32,678 nt of DNA from Bryobacter sp. (GCA_025356215.1 JANXUM010000154.1:1-32678); one strand, 5' to 3'. Shown: positions 24,761 to 32,678, counted from the first letter of the stretch. Notes: generated by a model from the sequence alone, not told the origin. Numbers and translations are program-made.

Positions 24761-25969
24761 ATGCAACGTAGAACGTTTCTAGGTCTGTTGGCAAGTGGCG
24801 CGTCGTCTGTCCTCTCTCAGGACTTCCCCCGCCGCGCCCCCGCCTATGAGGCGCCGCTCTTCAATTTGCATGCCCGATTCGCCTCGCCCGTGAAGATTGC
24901 CAAGGTCGAAGTCTTCGAGCGCGGCAAGGCCACCTTTGTCCGTGTTGAGGCCTCTGACGGCGCTTTCGGCATCGTCCGCACTAAAGACATCGACGACTTC
25001 ATCCCGATCTTGCTGCGGCGCGTCATCCCGGCCTTTCTAGGCCGCGACGCTCGCGATCTGGAGACGATTGTCGACGACGTTTATGTTGCCAACTACAAGT
25101 GGGCCGGTCAACCCCTCTGGAGCCCCGTCGCCTCCGTCGAACATGCCACCTGGGACCTCCTCGGCCGCATTGCCAAACAACCCGTCGCCGCGCTCCTGGG
25201 CGGCGTTAAGCGAAAAGAAATTCCCGTCTATCTTTCTGGCTCCGGTCGTGAGACCACGGTCGAGGAAGAGGTTGAGGTTTACGTCCGCGGCCTCGCCGAG
25301 ACCGGTGCCAAGGCGGTTAAATTTAAGATCGGTGGCCGCATGACGCGCAACGTCGACGCCTACCCCGGTCGCACCCGAAAGCTCCTGGAGTTGGCTCGCA
25401 AACGCATGGGCGACCGCACCATCATTTATGTCGACGCCAACGGCACCTACGACGCCGACTCCGCCATCCAACTGGCCCCGATGCTTGCGGACTTGAAGAT
25501 TGCCTTCTTTGAAGAGCCTTGCCCGTGGGAAGAAGTCAGCGAGACCAAGCGCGTCGCCGACGCCCTGGAAATGCCAATCGCCGGCGGTGAGTGTGACAGC
25601 TCCCTTTGGAAATTCCAAGATATGATCGAACGCCGCGTCCTCGATATCATCCAACCTGACCTCAATTACTGCGGCGGCATCATTCGCGCCTCGCGCATCG
25701 CCAGAATGGCAGCCAAGGCCAAGATGACCATCGTTCCCCACAACACACAAATCGACGCCGCCGGGGCAAAAATGCTCCAATTTGCCGCCGCCACCGCCAA
25801 CATTGGCACTTACATGGAATTCCCTCATCGCGCCATTCCGAAAGTGGCGGATTGGTATACTCCCAATTTCACGATTAAGAACGGCGTCATCGCCGTCCCG
25901 ATCAGTCCCGGCCTCGGCGTCGATTTCGACCCTGGCTACCTGAAAGCCGCCAAGCGCATCGATTCCTAA
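24761..25969 (+). CDS. Exported enolase-superfamily enzyme (mandelate racemase/muconate lactonizing type)
   Basis: 402 aa. The start MQRRTFLGLLASGASSVLSQ is a Tat-like signal, unusual for a superfamily that is normally cytoplasmic. The active site is intact: KxK at K187/K189 (VKFKIG), metal ligands D225 (VDANG), E251 (FFEEP) and E277 (GGECD), and the mandelate-racemase dyad D300 (QPDLNY) and H327 (VPHNTQ). The layout fits the mandelate racemase subgroup, which includes sugar-acid dehydratases, so it may dehydrate or epimerise an aldonate or similar acid in the periplasm. It heads a five-gene operon, 29 nt before a lactonase. The substrate is not assignable. Confidence 0.92.
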   Translation: MQRRTFLGLLASGASSVLSQDFPRRAPAYEAPLFNLHARFASPVKIAKVEVFERGKATFVRVEASDGAFGIVRTKDIDDFIPILLRRVIPAFLGRDARDLETIVDDVYVANYKWAGQPLWSPVASVEHATWDLLGRIAKQPVAALLGGVKRKEIPVYLSGSGRETTVEEEVEVYVRGLAETGAKAVKFKIGGRMTRNVDAYPGRTRKLLELARKRMGDRTIIYVDANGTYDADSAIQLAPMLADLKIAFFEEPCPWEEVSETKRVADALEMPIAGGECDSSLWKFQDMIERRVLDIIQPDLNYCGGIIRASRIARMAAKAKMTIVPHNTQIDAAGAKMLQFAAATANIGTYMEFPHRAIPKVADWYTPNFTIKNGVIAVPISPGLGVDFDPGYLKAAKRIDS

Positions 25970-25998
25970 ACGACAGCCAATTTCGAAAGACTTTCCAG

Positions 25999-27075
25999 AT
26001 GAAACTCAACTTAGTCCTAATGGCCACCCTCGCCACAAACTTGATTGCCGCGGAGCGAATTGCTTACATCGGCACTTACACCAAGCCGCAAGCCAGCAAG
26101 GGCATTTATATGGTGCGCCTCGACGCCGCCACCGGCAAGTTGTCGAAGCCGGAACTCGCCGGCGAGAGCGAGAGCCCGTCTTTTCTGGCAATTGCCAAGA
26201 ACGGCAAATTCCTCTACGCCGCCAATGAGATCTCCAAAGGCGACGTTAGCGCCTTCGCAATCGAGCCCGGAGGCAAGCTCCGCTTTCTGAACAAAGTCAA
26301 AGCACAAGGCGACGCCCCCTGCCATATCAACATTGACGCCACCGGTAAGTGGCTCGCTGTCGCCAATTACTCCAGCGGTACCGCTGCCGTCCTGCCCATC
26401 GCCGCCGACGGTAAGTTGGGAGAAGCCGCCGCCACCGTCCAACACAAAGGCAAGGGCACAGATCCAGCGCGCCAAGCTGGCCCTCACGCCCACGCGGCCT
26501 ATTTCTCCGGCGACAACAAAAGCCTCTACATCGCCGACCTCGGCCTCGATCAAGTCAAGATCTACAGTTTCGACGCGAAGACCGGCAAAATCGCGGAGAC
26601 CGGCCATCTCGACACGCCCAAAGGTGCGGGCCCCCGCCATCTCGCCCTCGGCGCCAACGGCCTCGCCTATGTCCTCAATGAGATGGGCAGCAGCGTGAGC
26701 GTCTTCCAGAATGGCAAGCTGCTCAACACCGTCTCGGCCATCCCCGCCGATTTCAAGGCCAATACCAGTGGTGCCGAAATCCTCCTTCATCCCAAGGGTA
26801 CCCTCGTGTTCAGCTCCAATCGTGGCCATGACAGTATCTCGATTTTTCGCGCCAATCCCTCCACTGGCGAGCTGAAGCTTCTGGGCCAGCAAGCTCTTGG
26901 CGGCAAGACGCCCCGCGGTTTCTCGCTCACCCCTGACGGCAACTTCCTCGTCGCGGGCGCGCAAAATTCCGACAAGGTGTTCTCCTTCAAGGTCGACGTC
27001 GCCGCCGGTACGCTCACTCCTGTTGGCGAGTCGGTCGCCGTCTTCAGCCCCGTCGATGTCCGCTTCCCGAGATAG
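25999..27075 (+). CDS. Exported lactonase family protein (6-phosphogluconolactonase/YbhE-like seven-bladed propeller)
   Basis: 358 aa. The signal peptide is MKLNLVLMATLATNLIAA. The mature protein starts RIAYIGTYT and continues with the repeating blade pattern of the lactonase/3-carboxymuconate cyclase family (SPSFLAIAKNGKFLYAANE, PCHINIDATGKWLAVANYSSGT, GPRHLALGANGLAYVLNE, LLHPKGTLVFSSNRGHDSI). The GPHAHAAYF segment carries the His pair usual in this family. Cytoplasmic members hydrolyse 6-phosphogluconolactone; this one is exported, so a sugar lactone made by a periplasmic dehydrogenase is the more likely substrate. It is 3 nt before the GMC small subunit gene. Confidence 0.9.
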   Translation: MKLNLVLMATLATNLIAAERIAYIGTYTKPQASKGIYMVRLDAATGKLSKPELAGESESPSFLAIAKNGKFLYAANEISKGDVSAFAIEPGGKLRFLNKVKAQGDAPCHINIDATGKWLAVANYSSGTAAVLPIAADGKLGEAAATVQHKGKGTDPARQAGPHAHAAYFSGDNKSLYIADLGLDQVKIYSFDAKTGKIAETGHLDTPKGAGPRHLALGANGLAYVLNEMGSSVSVFQNGKLLNTVSAIPADFKANTSGAEILLHPKGTLVFSSNRGHDSISIFRANPSTGELKLLGQQALGGKTPRGFSLTPDGNFLVAGAQNSDKVFSFKVDVAAGTLTPVGESVAVFSPVDVRFPR

Positions 27076-27078
27076 CCA

Positions 27079-27588
27079 ATGCAACGCCGCTCGATCCTCT
27101 ATTCACTGCTCGGCGTCGCCCCGGCCCTCGCCTGGCAAGACCCGCAGTCGCCTCTCCCCACGTCGGCTGCCGAAGCCGTCTCGATGGGGCTACCCAAGTT
27201 CTTCACCGTGCCAGATCTGGAGGCCTTCGCCGCTCTGGGCGATGCGCTGATTCCCCCGTACGATGGCCGCCCTGGTGCCCGCGAGGCGGAGGCCGCAGAC
27301 TTTCTCGATTTCCTCCTCGCCCAAAGCCCCACGGACATCCAGTCGCTCTATCGCGGTGGCTTAGCCACCTGGAAGCTGCGCAGTAAGGCGGGCGTTCCCG
27401 CCGCGCTCAAAGAACTCTCCGAACCCTGGTCGCATGCCGGGCCCTCCACCCCCTACGCCAAGTTCCTCAGCGCCGCCAAGATCGCCTTCTATCAAGCCAC
27501 GCTCAATTCACGCCAGTGGGCGTCGGCGATGGCAACCCGCAGCCGCGCCGCCTCCGGCATTGGCTCTTACTGGATGCCCATCGAATGA
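27079..27588 (+). CDS. GMC dehydrogenase small subunit (gluconate 2-dehydrogenase subunit 3 family)
   Basis: 169 aa. The start [20 protein letters not shown] is Tat-like. The mature part is helical, with the family feature [32 protein letters not shown] near residues 50-80. It probably escorts the following GMC flavoprotein through the Tat system and stays as part of the complex. Its TGA overlaps the GMC ATG (ATGA, 27585-27588). It is only distantly similar to the small subunit at 15518-16063, so the two modules are not a recent duplication. Confidence 0.88.
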   Translation: MQRRSILYSLLGVAPALAWQDPQSPLPTSAAEAVSMGLPKFFTVPDLEAFAALGDALIPPYDGRPGAREAEAADFLDFLLAQSPTDIQSLYRGGLATWKLRSKAGVPAALKELSEPWSHAGPSTPYAKFLSAAKIAFYQATLNSRQWASAMATRSRAASGIGSYWMPIE

Positions 27589-29147
27589 AAACTAAATACG
27601 ACGTACTCATCGTCGGCAGCGGTGCCAGCGGCGGCATGGCCGCCCACACCCTCACGCGCTTAGGTGCCAAGTGCGTCATGCTCGACGCCGGTCCCCTCAT
27701 CGATCCAGAAAAGCAGCGTGTCCTGCGCCCCGTCGCCGACCTTCCCTATCGCGGCTTCGGCAAGCCCGGCCGCTTCCCCCACGTCACTCAGGCCAATGAG
27801 TTCTCTGCCAACATGTGGGCCGATGAAAAGCAGAACCCCTACTCCTACGACCCTGAGGATCCTTATTACTGGGTCCGCATTCGTCTGGTCGGAGGCAAGA
27901 CCTTGGCCTGGGGCCGCGCCTCCTGGCGCCTCAGTGACTATGAGTTCAAAGGCAAAGACCACGACGGCTACGGCGACAACTGGCCCATCTCCTACGCCGA
28001 CCTCGCCCCCTTCTACGACCGCGTCGAACCGCTCTTTCGCGTCAGCGGTCGCATGGAAGGCTTCCCGCAGATCCCAGACGGCAACTTCCTTCTCGATGAT
28101 TCTAAAGACAGCGAATGCGTACAACGCTTTCTCGCCTCCTGCCGCAACGCCCAAGTCCCCACCACCAAGCAGCGACGCAGCACCGGCACCCTGGCCAGCA
28201 GTCTCAACCTGCTGCTGCCCACCGCCATTGAGACCGGCAACCTCACTCTGGTACCCAACGCCGTCGTCCGCGAGCTGAGCTACGATCGCAAGACCGGTCG
28301 CGTAACTGGCGCTCATTTCGTCGATCGCATCTCTAAGCGCGAGTTCCATGTCGAAGCCAAGGCCGTCATCCTTGGTGCTTCCACGCTTGAGTCCACCCGC
28401 ATTCTGCTCAACAGCAATCTTGCCAACTCCAGCGGAGTTCTCGGTCGTTACCTCTTCGATCAGTTTTACGTCAAGAACATTGTGCAGGCAATTGTTCCGG
28501 AGGCCCGTGGCGGCAAAGCCCCTCGCACGCTCATGGGTGGAGGCGGCTACATCCCTCGCTTCCGAAATCTGAAGACGAAGGAGAAGAATTTCATCCGCGG
28601 CTACGCCTACGATTTCGGCAGCGGCAACAGCCCCGGTCCTCAGTACTTCAACGCCTACGGCGAGGAACTGTGGAAGAAGCTTGCCGACACCCAAGGCAGC
28701 GGCTTCAACCTGACCGCGATGGGCGAAGTTTTACCGCGCTACGACAGCGTCGCGCATCTCAACAAACAGAAGACCGACGCTTGGGGCATTCCCGTTTTGC
28801 ACTTGAAACAGAAGTACACCGCCAATGAGTTCAACATGGCAAAGGACGCGATGAACACGGCCGAGGAGCTCTGCCGCGCCTCTGGCTTTGAGATCCTTGC
28901 CAAGCATTGGGAGATGGTTCCCCCCGGTGAGAGCATTCACGAACTCGGCACTTGCCGCATGGGCAACAACCCCAAGACCAGCGTGCTCAACCAGTGGAAT
29001 CAGACCCACGACATTCAAAACCTCTATGTCGTCGACGGCGGCGCTTTCGTCAGCGGCGGCTCGCAAAATCCCACTCTCACCATCCTCGCGCTCACCCTTC
29101 GCGCCTCCGAACATCTGGCGGAGGAGATGAAACAGAACAAGATATGA
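27585..29147 (+). CDS. GMC family FAD-dependent oxidoreductase (periplasmic sugar dehydrogenase, module 2)
   Basis: 520 aa from ATG 27585; a longer GTG frame from 27516 lies inside the previous gene and is rejected. The FAD motif is [11 protein letters not shown] at 7-17. The substrate-entry region has [19 protein letters not shown]. The active-site pair is H452 (HELGTCRMG) and N495 (SQNPTLT), the same positions as in the other GMC protein here. It has no own signal peptide, fitting export with the preceding subunit. The following gene encodes a multiheme cytochrome, the natural electron acceptor, so the trio forms a membrane-side dehydrogenase complex. Gluconate, aldose or glycoside C3 oxidation are all possible. 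Confidence 0.94.
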   Translation: MKTKYDVLIVGSGASGGMAAHTLTRLGAKCVMLDAGPLIDPEKQRVLRPVADLPYRGFGKPGRFPHVTQANEFSANMWADEKQNPYSYDPEDPYYWVRIRLVGGKTLAWGRASWRLSDYEFKGKDHDGYGDNWPISYADLAPFYDRVEPLFRVSGRMEGFPQIPDGNFLLDDSKDSECVQRFLASCRNAQVPTTKQRRSTGTLASSLNLLLPTAIETGNLTLVPNAVVRELSYDRKTGRVTGAHFVDRISKREFHVEAKAVILGASTLESTRILLNSNLANSSGVLGRYLFDQFYVKNIVQAIVPEARGGKAPRTLMGGGGYIPRFRNLKTKEKNFIRGYAYDFGSGNSPGPQYFNAYGEELWKKLADTQGSGFNLTAMGEVLPRYDSVAHLNKQKTDAWGIPVLHLKQKYTANEFNMAKDAMNTAEELCRASGFEILAKHWEMVPPGESIHELGTCRMGNNPKTSVLNQWNQTHDIQNLYVVDGGAFVSGGSQNPTLTILALTLRASEHLAEEMKQNKI

Positions 29148-29611
29148 AGTACCTCCTGATCGTGGCGATCTCCCTTTTGGCCGCAGACCCTCCTAAGCAA
29201 CCCATTGCTTTCAGCCATAAGCAGCACGCCGGTGACTTTAAGCTTCCCTGTGCCACCTGCCACGTCAATCCTTCCCCGGGCGAAGCAATGACATTTCCAG
29301 CCGAGGCCAAATGCATGGCCTGCCACAACAGCGTCAAAACCGATTCCCCAGAAATTCAGCGCCTGGCCAAGTTCGTCGCCGACGCCAAACGCGTACCCTG
29401 GGTGCGCGTGTATCAGGTTCCAGCCATCATCTTCTGGAGCCACAAATCACATCTCGACGCCGGCGCCAAGTGTGTGGAATGCCATGGCAACGTCGCCGCA
29501 CTCAGTGTGATGACCAAAGAGAAGGAGACCTCGATGGGCTCATGCATGGAATGCCACCGCCAGAAGAAAGTCTCCAACGACTGCAGCTTCTGCCACGAAC
29601 GCCAAAACTAA
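29144..29611 (+). CDS. Exported five-heme cytochrome c (cytochrome c3/c7-like)
   Basis: 155 aa from ATG 29144, overlapping the GMC stop (ATGA). The signal peptide is [14 protein letters not shown]. Five CxxCH heme sites are visible: CATCH (36-40), CMACH (57-61), CVECH (110-114), CMECH (134-138) and CSFCH (147-151). Distal-ligand-type histidine pairs occur in FSHKQH (25, 28) and WSHKSH (100, 103), giving four further His for bis-His ligation. It should accept electrons from the upstream GMC flavoprotein and pass them to the respiratory chain. Most gluconate dehydrogenase complexes use a triheme cytochrome with class-I-like domains, so this c3/c7-like type is a variation. It ends sharing CTAA with truA. 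Confidence 0.92.
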   Translation: MKYLLIVAISLLAADPPKQPIAFSHKQHAGDFKLPCATCHVNPSPGEAMTFPAEAKCMACHNSVKTDSPEIQRLAKFVADAKRVPWVRVYQVPAIIFWSHKSHLDAGAKCVECHGNVAALSVMTKEKETSMGSCMECHRQKKVSNDCSFCHERQN

Positions 29612-30420
29612 GAGTACTTGACGCTCTCAAGAAACAGCCCGGACGAAGGTGCCGTCCAAGCCGCCACATCCAGCTTCGGGCAAGGCTTACCCGACATCAA
29701 CGCGGCAAAATCCTTCTGCGAAATGTCCCGCAACCCCACCTTCACCAGCGTGCCCGTCAACCGCCGCACCATGCGCCAAACAAAGTGCGACGCCGCGATC
29801 CGAAACAAAATCCGGTCATCCTGTTCTACAATTTCCGCGCTCTCCACGACGACAATGGAAGACTCGTTCGGCCTCGCCGCGTCTTGAGCCTGAAAATTCT
29901 TGAAGTCGTGCCGTCCCGCGATCGTCGTCGCCGCCTCGCGCATCCCGGCCAGATCTAGCGGCTCCTTTACCCACCACACGTATCGCTTTTCAAACGCGGT
30001 CTTGCGCCTGCTGATCTGATAAACGTACTCGCGCCCGATCGCGTCATGCCGCGCATGAAAAGCGATCGGAGCCGTCTCCACCCGCCTCACGCAGATCTCA
30101 GCTGGCAGTTTGCGATTGATCTCCGCTGCAATCTGCTCCACCGCCATAGCTTGCCGGGCCCGAAACTTGATGTGCGCCACTTGTCCGCGGGCATGCACCC
30201 CCGCGTCGGTCCTCCCCGCGCCCACAAGCTCCACCTCTGCATGCAGCGTATCTTCCGCCGCCACGCGCAATTCTCCCATCACCGTGCGAGCGTTCTTCTG
30301 CTCAGCCCAGCCGCTGTATTTGCCGCCGTCGTACTCGATGGTCAGCCGCAGGCATTGGTGCGGGGCCGCTTTCTCAGTCGGTCTCGCCATCGGTTTTATG
30401 ATCGGTTTCGCTATCGCCAC
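29608..30420 (-). CDS. truA: tRNA pseudouridine(38-40) synthase TruA
   Basis: 270 aa from GTG 30420, which abuts the stop of the response regulator; ATG 30390 would give 260 aa and is equally possible because neither has a clear ribosome binding site. The family hallmarks are the N-terminal IEYDGGKYSGWAEQ, catalytic Asp in VGAGRTDAGVHARGQ (D72 by GTG numbering), EYVYQISR with the conserved Tyr, and FVWRMVRRLTGTLVKVG near the C-terminus. The length matches E. coli TruA. It modifies U38-U40 in the anticodon arm of tRNAs. Its position behind a two-component system looks incidental. Confidence 0.96.
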   Translation of the reverse strand: MAIAKPIIKPMARPTEKAAPHQCLRLTIEYDGGKYSGWAEQKNARTVMGELRVAAEDTLHAEVELVGAGRTDAGVHARGQVAHIKFRARQAMAVEQIAAEINRKLPAEICVRRVETAPIAFHARHDAIGREYVYQISRRKTAFEKRYVWWVKEPLDLAGMREAATTIAGRHDFKNFQAQDAARPNESSIVVVESAEIVEQDDRILFRIAASHFVWRMVRRLTGTLVKVGLRDISQKDFAALMSGKPCPKLDVAAWTAPSSGLFLESVKYS

Positions 30421-31059
30421 TTAATCGATCAAACCATGTCGCAAGGCAAAGCGCACCAATTCGCTGCCCGAATGTAAATTCAATTTCTCCATGATGCGCC
30501 CACGATGCGCCTCCACCGTATACACGCTCAAGTTCAACGACACCGCAATCTCTTTGTTCGTCTTGCCCTCGGCAATCATCTGTAACACCTCGCGCTCGCG
30601 GCTGCTCAACAGGTCGATCGGGTCCTTGACGTGCTTGCGGTAGTCCACCAGTACGGCATCCGAAACGGCCGGGCTCAAGTACCCCTCGCCCCGCGACACG
30701 GCCCTCACCGCATTCAAAAAATCGTTCTCCACCGCATCCTTCAGCAGATACCCAACGGCCCCCGCGCGCAAGATCTCCCGCACGTAGACGCTGTCCCGGT
30801 GCATGCTCAACGCCAGAATTCGCGTGCGATCGTTGGCAGCCATAATCCGGCGCGTCGCTTCGATGCCATTCAGCTCCGGCATCGAGACATCCATCACCAC
30901 CACATCCGGCTTGGTCTTCTCCGCCATCTCCACCGCCTCCCGCCCATTGGCCGCCTCGGCCACCACCTCAAAGTCCGGTTGCGCACTCAAGATCATCCGA
31001 AAGCCTTGCCTCACCACGGAGTGATCGTCAGCCAGCAAGATGCGCATTTTGCGGTTCAT
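30421..31059 (-). CDS. NarL/FixJ-family response regulator
   Basis: 212 aa. The start at ATG 31059 has a GAGGAAG tract just upstream and is preferred over the internal ATG at residue 5. The receiver domain covers about 5-120: acidic pair DD (11-12), phospho-acceptor D57 (VVVMDVSMPE), and the switch region LALSMHR with GYLLKDA. The C-terminal LuxR-type helix-turn-helix spans about 148-206 (SSREREVLQMIAEGKTNKEIA, YTVEAHRGRIMEKL). It is phosphorylated by the upstream kinase and binds DNA as a dimer. Its 5' end overlaps the kinase gene by 32 nt. A possible target is the divergent TolC-family gene. Confidence 0.95.
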   Translation of the reverse strand: MNRKMRILLADDHSVVRQGFRMILSAQPDFEVVAEAANGREAVEMAEKTKPDVVVMDVSMPELNGIEATRRIMAANDRTRILALSMHRDSVYVREILRAGAVGYLLKDAVENDFLNAVRAVSRGEGYLSPAVSDAVLVDYRKHVKDPIDLLSSREREVLQMIAEGKTNKEIAVSLNLSVYTVEAHRGRIMEKLNLHSGSELVRFALRHGLID

Positions 31060-32368
31060 GTTCTTCCTCTTCTTCCCTCGCCACGTTCTTCAGCGGTACG
31101 ATTGCCTCAATCGCCACCCCGCCCATGGCGCTCTTCCGAATGCTCAGATCGCCGCAAACCTGCCGCGCTCTGGCTCTCATCCCGATCATCCCGATCGATG
31201 GTGCCTGCCTGCCCGTCAACTCCGTCAGCCCCTTGCCGTTGTCCTCAATCGATAGCTTGATCGATTGGCCCGCTTGCTCGATTCGTACCGTCGCCCGCGT
31301 CGCCTCGGCGTGGCGAGCGATGTTCGTCAGGGCTTCCTGCGCGATCCGGAACAGATGCGTCTCCGTCTCATCCTCCTGCCGGGCCGACAAATTCGACTCA
31401 AACTCTACCGGAATCCGCGTCCGCTCTGTAAAGCGCTCACACAGCCACCGCAGCGCCTCGGCCAAACCAAAGTCATCCAGGATCACCGGTCGCAACAACT
31501 GCGACAATTCCCGCACATTGCCGATCGTCTCATCCAGCAGGTCGATGCACTCCCGCCGCCGCCCTTCAAACTGGTTGGCGCTCATCCCAAACAGCATCGC
31601 CTTCAGTCCGGCAAGCGATTGCCCCAGTTCATCGTGCATCTCATGCGAGAAGCGCCGCGCCGATTCTTCCTGCCCATGCAGCATCTGCCATGAAACCTGA
31701 TTGAACTCCGCCGTCTGTCTCTCCAACCTGTCCAGAAAGCGCCGCGTCAACCAAAGAGCAAGAATGGCAAAGCCCGTCGAGACCGCGATCGACGCCCCCA
31801 GCAGCAGGATGAAACCCATCGAAAGCTGTTCGGTTTGCAGATCGATATGGCTCTCGATCTCGGCCGATTGTTCTGCGTCGTCCTTCAAAATCTCGGTCGA
31901 CAGCGTCACCAGTTTTAGGTTCAAGTCCACCAAGCGCGCAAGTTCCGCCTCTGACAACTGGGACCCTTGCGCCACGGCGTGAATCTCCTTGGCGAAGGAC
32001 TGCGACAATCGAAGCAACTCCGTCGAGGAATCCCGCAATTGCTGCGAATCGAGCGATGCCGTAATCTCCAGCATGCGGCGTTGCGAATCTTGGATCTCGC
32101 CCAGGATCTGCTCCGTGTTCGCCGGGCTCACGCCCTTGCGCTGATAGATCTGGAGAAGCAAGGCCCCCAGCGTTTGCCGTTCCGCATCCACCCTGTCCAG
32201 TACCGTTTCATGCGCCAGATGCTCCCGCACCAATTGCCCGATGCCCTCATGGATGCGCTGACTGCGCGTGATCCCCACATACGCCACCACCGCCAACAAC
32301 CCAATCACCAATGCAAAGCCCGCCCCCAAAACGGACAGCACTCCGCGGCGTTGATCGAAAATCGACAT
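31028..32368 (-). CDS. Membrane sensor histidine kinase (HisKA_3/NarX-DesK type)
   Basis: 446 aa. Two membrane helices (about 11-33 and 185-207) flank a roughly 150-residue helical extracytoplasmic sensor, probably a four-helix bundle (CHASE3 or 4HB-like), with no ligand motif. The H-box is SHEMHDELGQSLAGLK with phospho-acceptor H245. The HATPase domain has EALTNIARHA (N box), SIEDNGKGL and SIGMIGMRARA (G boxes), ending in GGVAIEAIVPL. This is the HPK7 class that pairs with NarL-type regulators, as found immediately downstream. The stimulus is unknown; the divergent outer-membrane efflux gene suggests envelope or toxic-compound sensing. Confidence 0.94.
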   Translation of the reverse strand: MSIFDQRRGVLSVLGAGFALVIGLLAVVAYVGITRSQRIHEGIGQLVREHLAHETVLDRVDAERQTLGALLLQIYQRKGVSPANTEQILGEIQDSQRRMLEITASLDSQQLRDSSTELLRLSQSFAKEIHAVAQGSQLSEAELARLVDLNLKLVTLSTEILKDDAEQSAEIESHIDLQTEQLSMGFILLLGASIAVSTGFAILALWLTRRFLDRLERQTAEFNQVSWQMLHGQEESARRFSHEMHDELGQSLAGLKAMLFGMSANQFEGRRRECIDLLDETIGNVRELSQLLRPVILDDFGLAEALRWLCERFTERTRIPVEFESNLSARQEDETETHLFRIAQEALTNIARHAEATRATVRIEQAGQSIKLSIEDNGKGLTELTGRQAPSIGMIGMRARARQVCGDLSIRKSAMGGVAIEAIVPLKNVAREEEEEHEPQNAHLAG

Positions 32369-32491
32369 TGCGCTAGCTATTAGTTTCCTATCGATTCCAT
32401 CAAATTGCTATACCCGAAGCAAGGGCATTCTTCTCCCCTACCCAAGCGAGTGCCAACCGCCTTCAAACCAGCCACAATCAAAAGGATAGTA

Positions 32492-32678
32492 ATGCGAACT
32501 CTCATACTTGGATTGGCCCTTTGCCAGTTGGTCGCCTACGGCCAACCTCTCACGTTAGACTCGCTCATCGACGAAGCCATTCGGAATAGTCTCTTTCTAA
32601 AGGCCGAAAAGGCAAATCTCCCCATTGCCGAAGCTCGCAAGATCACCGCTGCCCTGCGCCCCAATCCCGTCCTCACTC
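32492..32678 (+). CDS. TolC-family outer membrane efflux protein (5' part, runs off the window)
   Basis: The first 62 codons are present. A signal peptide MRTLILGLALCQLVAYG is followed by QPLTLDSLIDEAIRNSLFL, the usual start of TolC/CzcC/OprM outer membrane channel proteins (helix with xLxxAIxxN), then KAEKANLPIAEARKITAALRPNP, which leads into the first periplasmic coiled coil and has the family's 'RPNP' turn. AAGGA lies upstream at good spacing. The gene continues beyond the window, probably into RND-pump genes. The 123-nt gap from 32369 holds the divergent promoters of this gene and of the kinase; no clear box can be singled out there. Confidence 0.85.
   Translation, partial: MRTLILGLALCQLVAYGQPLTLDSLIDEAIRNSLFLKAEKANLPIAEARKITAALRPNPVLT

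Noticed and set aside
27516-27584. GTG-initiated extension of the second GMC gene
   Set aside because: The extra 23 codons lie inside the small-subunit gene. The ATG at 27585 forms a standard ATGA overlap and places the FAD motif at the expected distance from the N-terminus.

Overview
The window looks like chromosomal DNA of a GC-rich soil heterotroph, most likely an Acidobacteriota of the Bryobacterales/Solibacterales type. This is inferred from the gene repertoire: paired GMC oxidoreductase/'gluconate 2-dehydrogenase subunit 3' modules, a double DUF1080 protein, FG-GAP, NIDO and IPT/TIG secreted proteins, a secreted caspase-PEGA-TPR protein and a glucarate dehydratase operon. No 16S, ribosomal or other phylogenetic marker is present, so the assignment is provisional. 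I found no transposase, phage gene, CRISPR array, tRNA or rRNA.

Layout. 0.16-1.39 kb (+): an orphan polymorphic-toxin-like protein. 8.46-1.40 kb (-): a compact operon of a 44-residue basic protein, glucarate dehydratase, an unknown 341-aa protein, an IlvD/Edd sugar-acid dehydratase, a GT-C-like membrane protein and an MFS sugar-acid transporter, with several stop/start overlaps. 8.56-11.2 kb: acyltransferase 3 (+) and a CorA-like protein (-), overlapping tail to tail. 11.2-14.4 kb (+): the decayed 5' end of a signal-peptide gene, an NADP-dependent oxidoreductase, a double-DUF1080 exported protein and an exported alpha/beta hydrolase. 17.6-14.4 kb (-): GMC oxidoreductase, its small subunit and an FG-GAP protein. 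17.7-24.2 kb (+): a secreted caspase-PEGA-TPR protein, then three exported proteins (Big-1 type, propeller-like, and a 948-aa NIDO/Ig/IPT protein). 24.25-24.76 kb (-): an unknown exported protein. 24.76-29.6 kb (+): a five-gene operon of exported enolase-superfamily enzyme, lactonase, GMC small subunit, GMC flavoprotein and a five-heme cytochrome c. 32.4-29.6 kb (-): histidine kinase, response regulator and truA. 32.49 kb (+): the start of a TolC-family gene, running off the end.

How they fit together. The left operon imports and dehydrates aldaric/aldonic acids in the cytoplasm. The two GMC modules, the DUF1080 protein, the esterase, the lactonase and the cytochrome look like a periplasmic sugar- or glycoside-oxidation apparatus feeding electrons to the respiratory chain. 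Its products (sugar acids, lactones or 3-keto sugars) could supply the dehydratase operon. The kinase/regulator pair diverges from the TolC gene and may control it. The caspase/NIDO cluster is the least explained multi-gene unit.

Two sequence-level features cut across the genes. GC skew on the + strand changes sign between about 9.5 and 13.6 kb regardless of gene orientation. Several first genes of transcription units have a TANNNT hexamer only 6-9 nt before their start codon.
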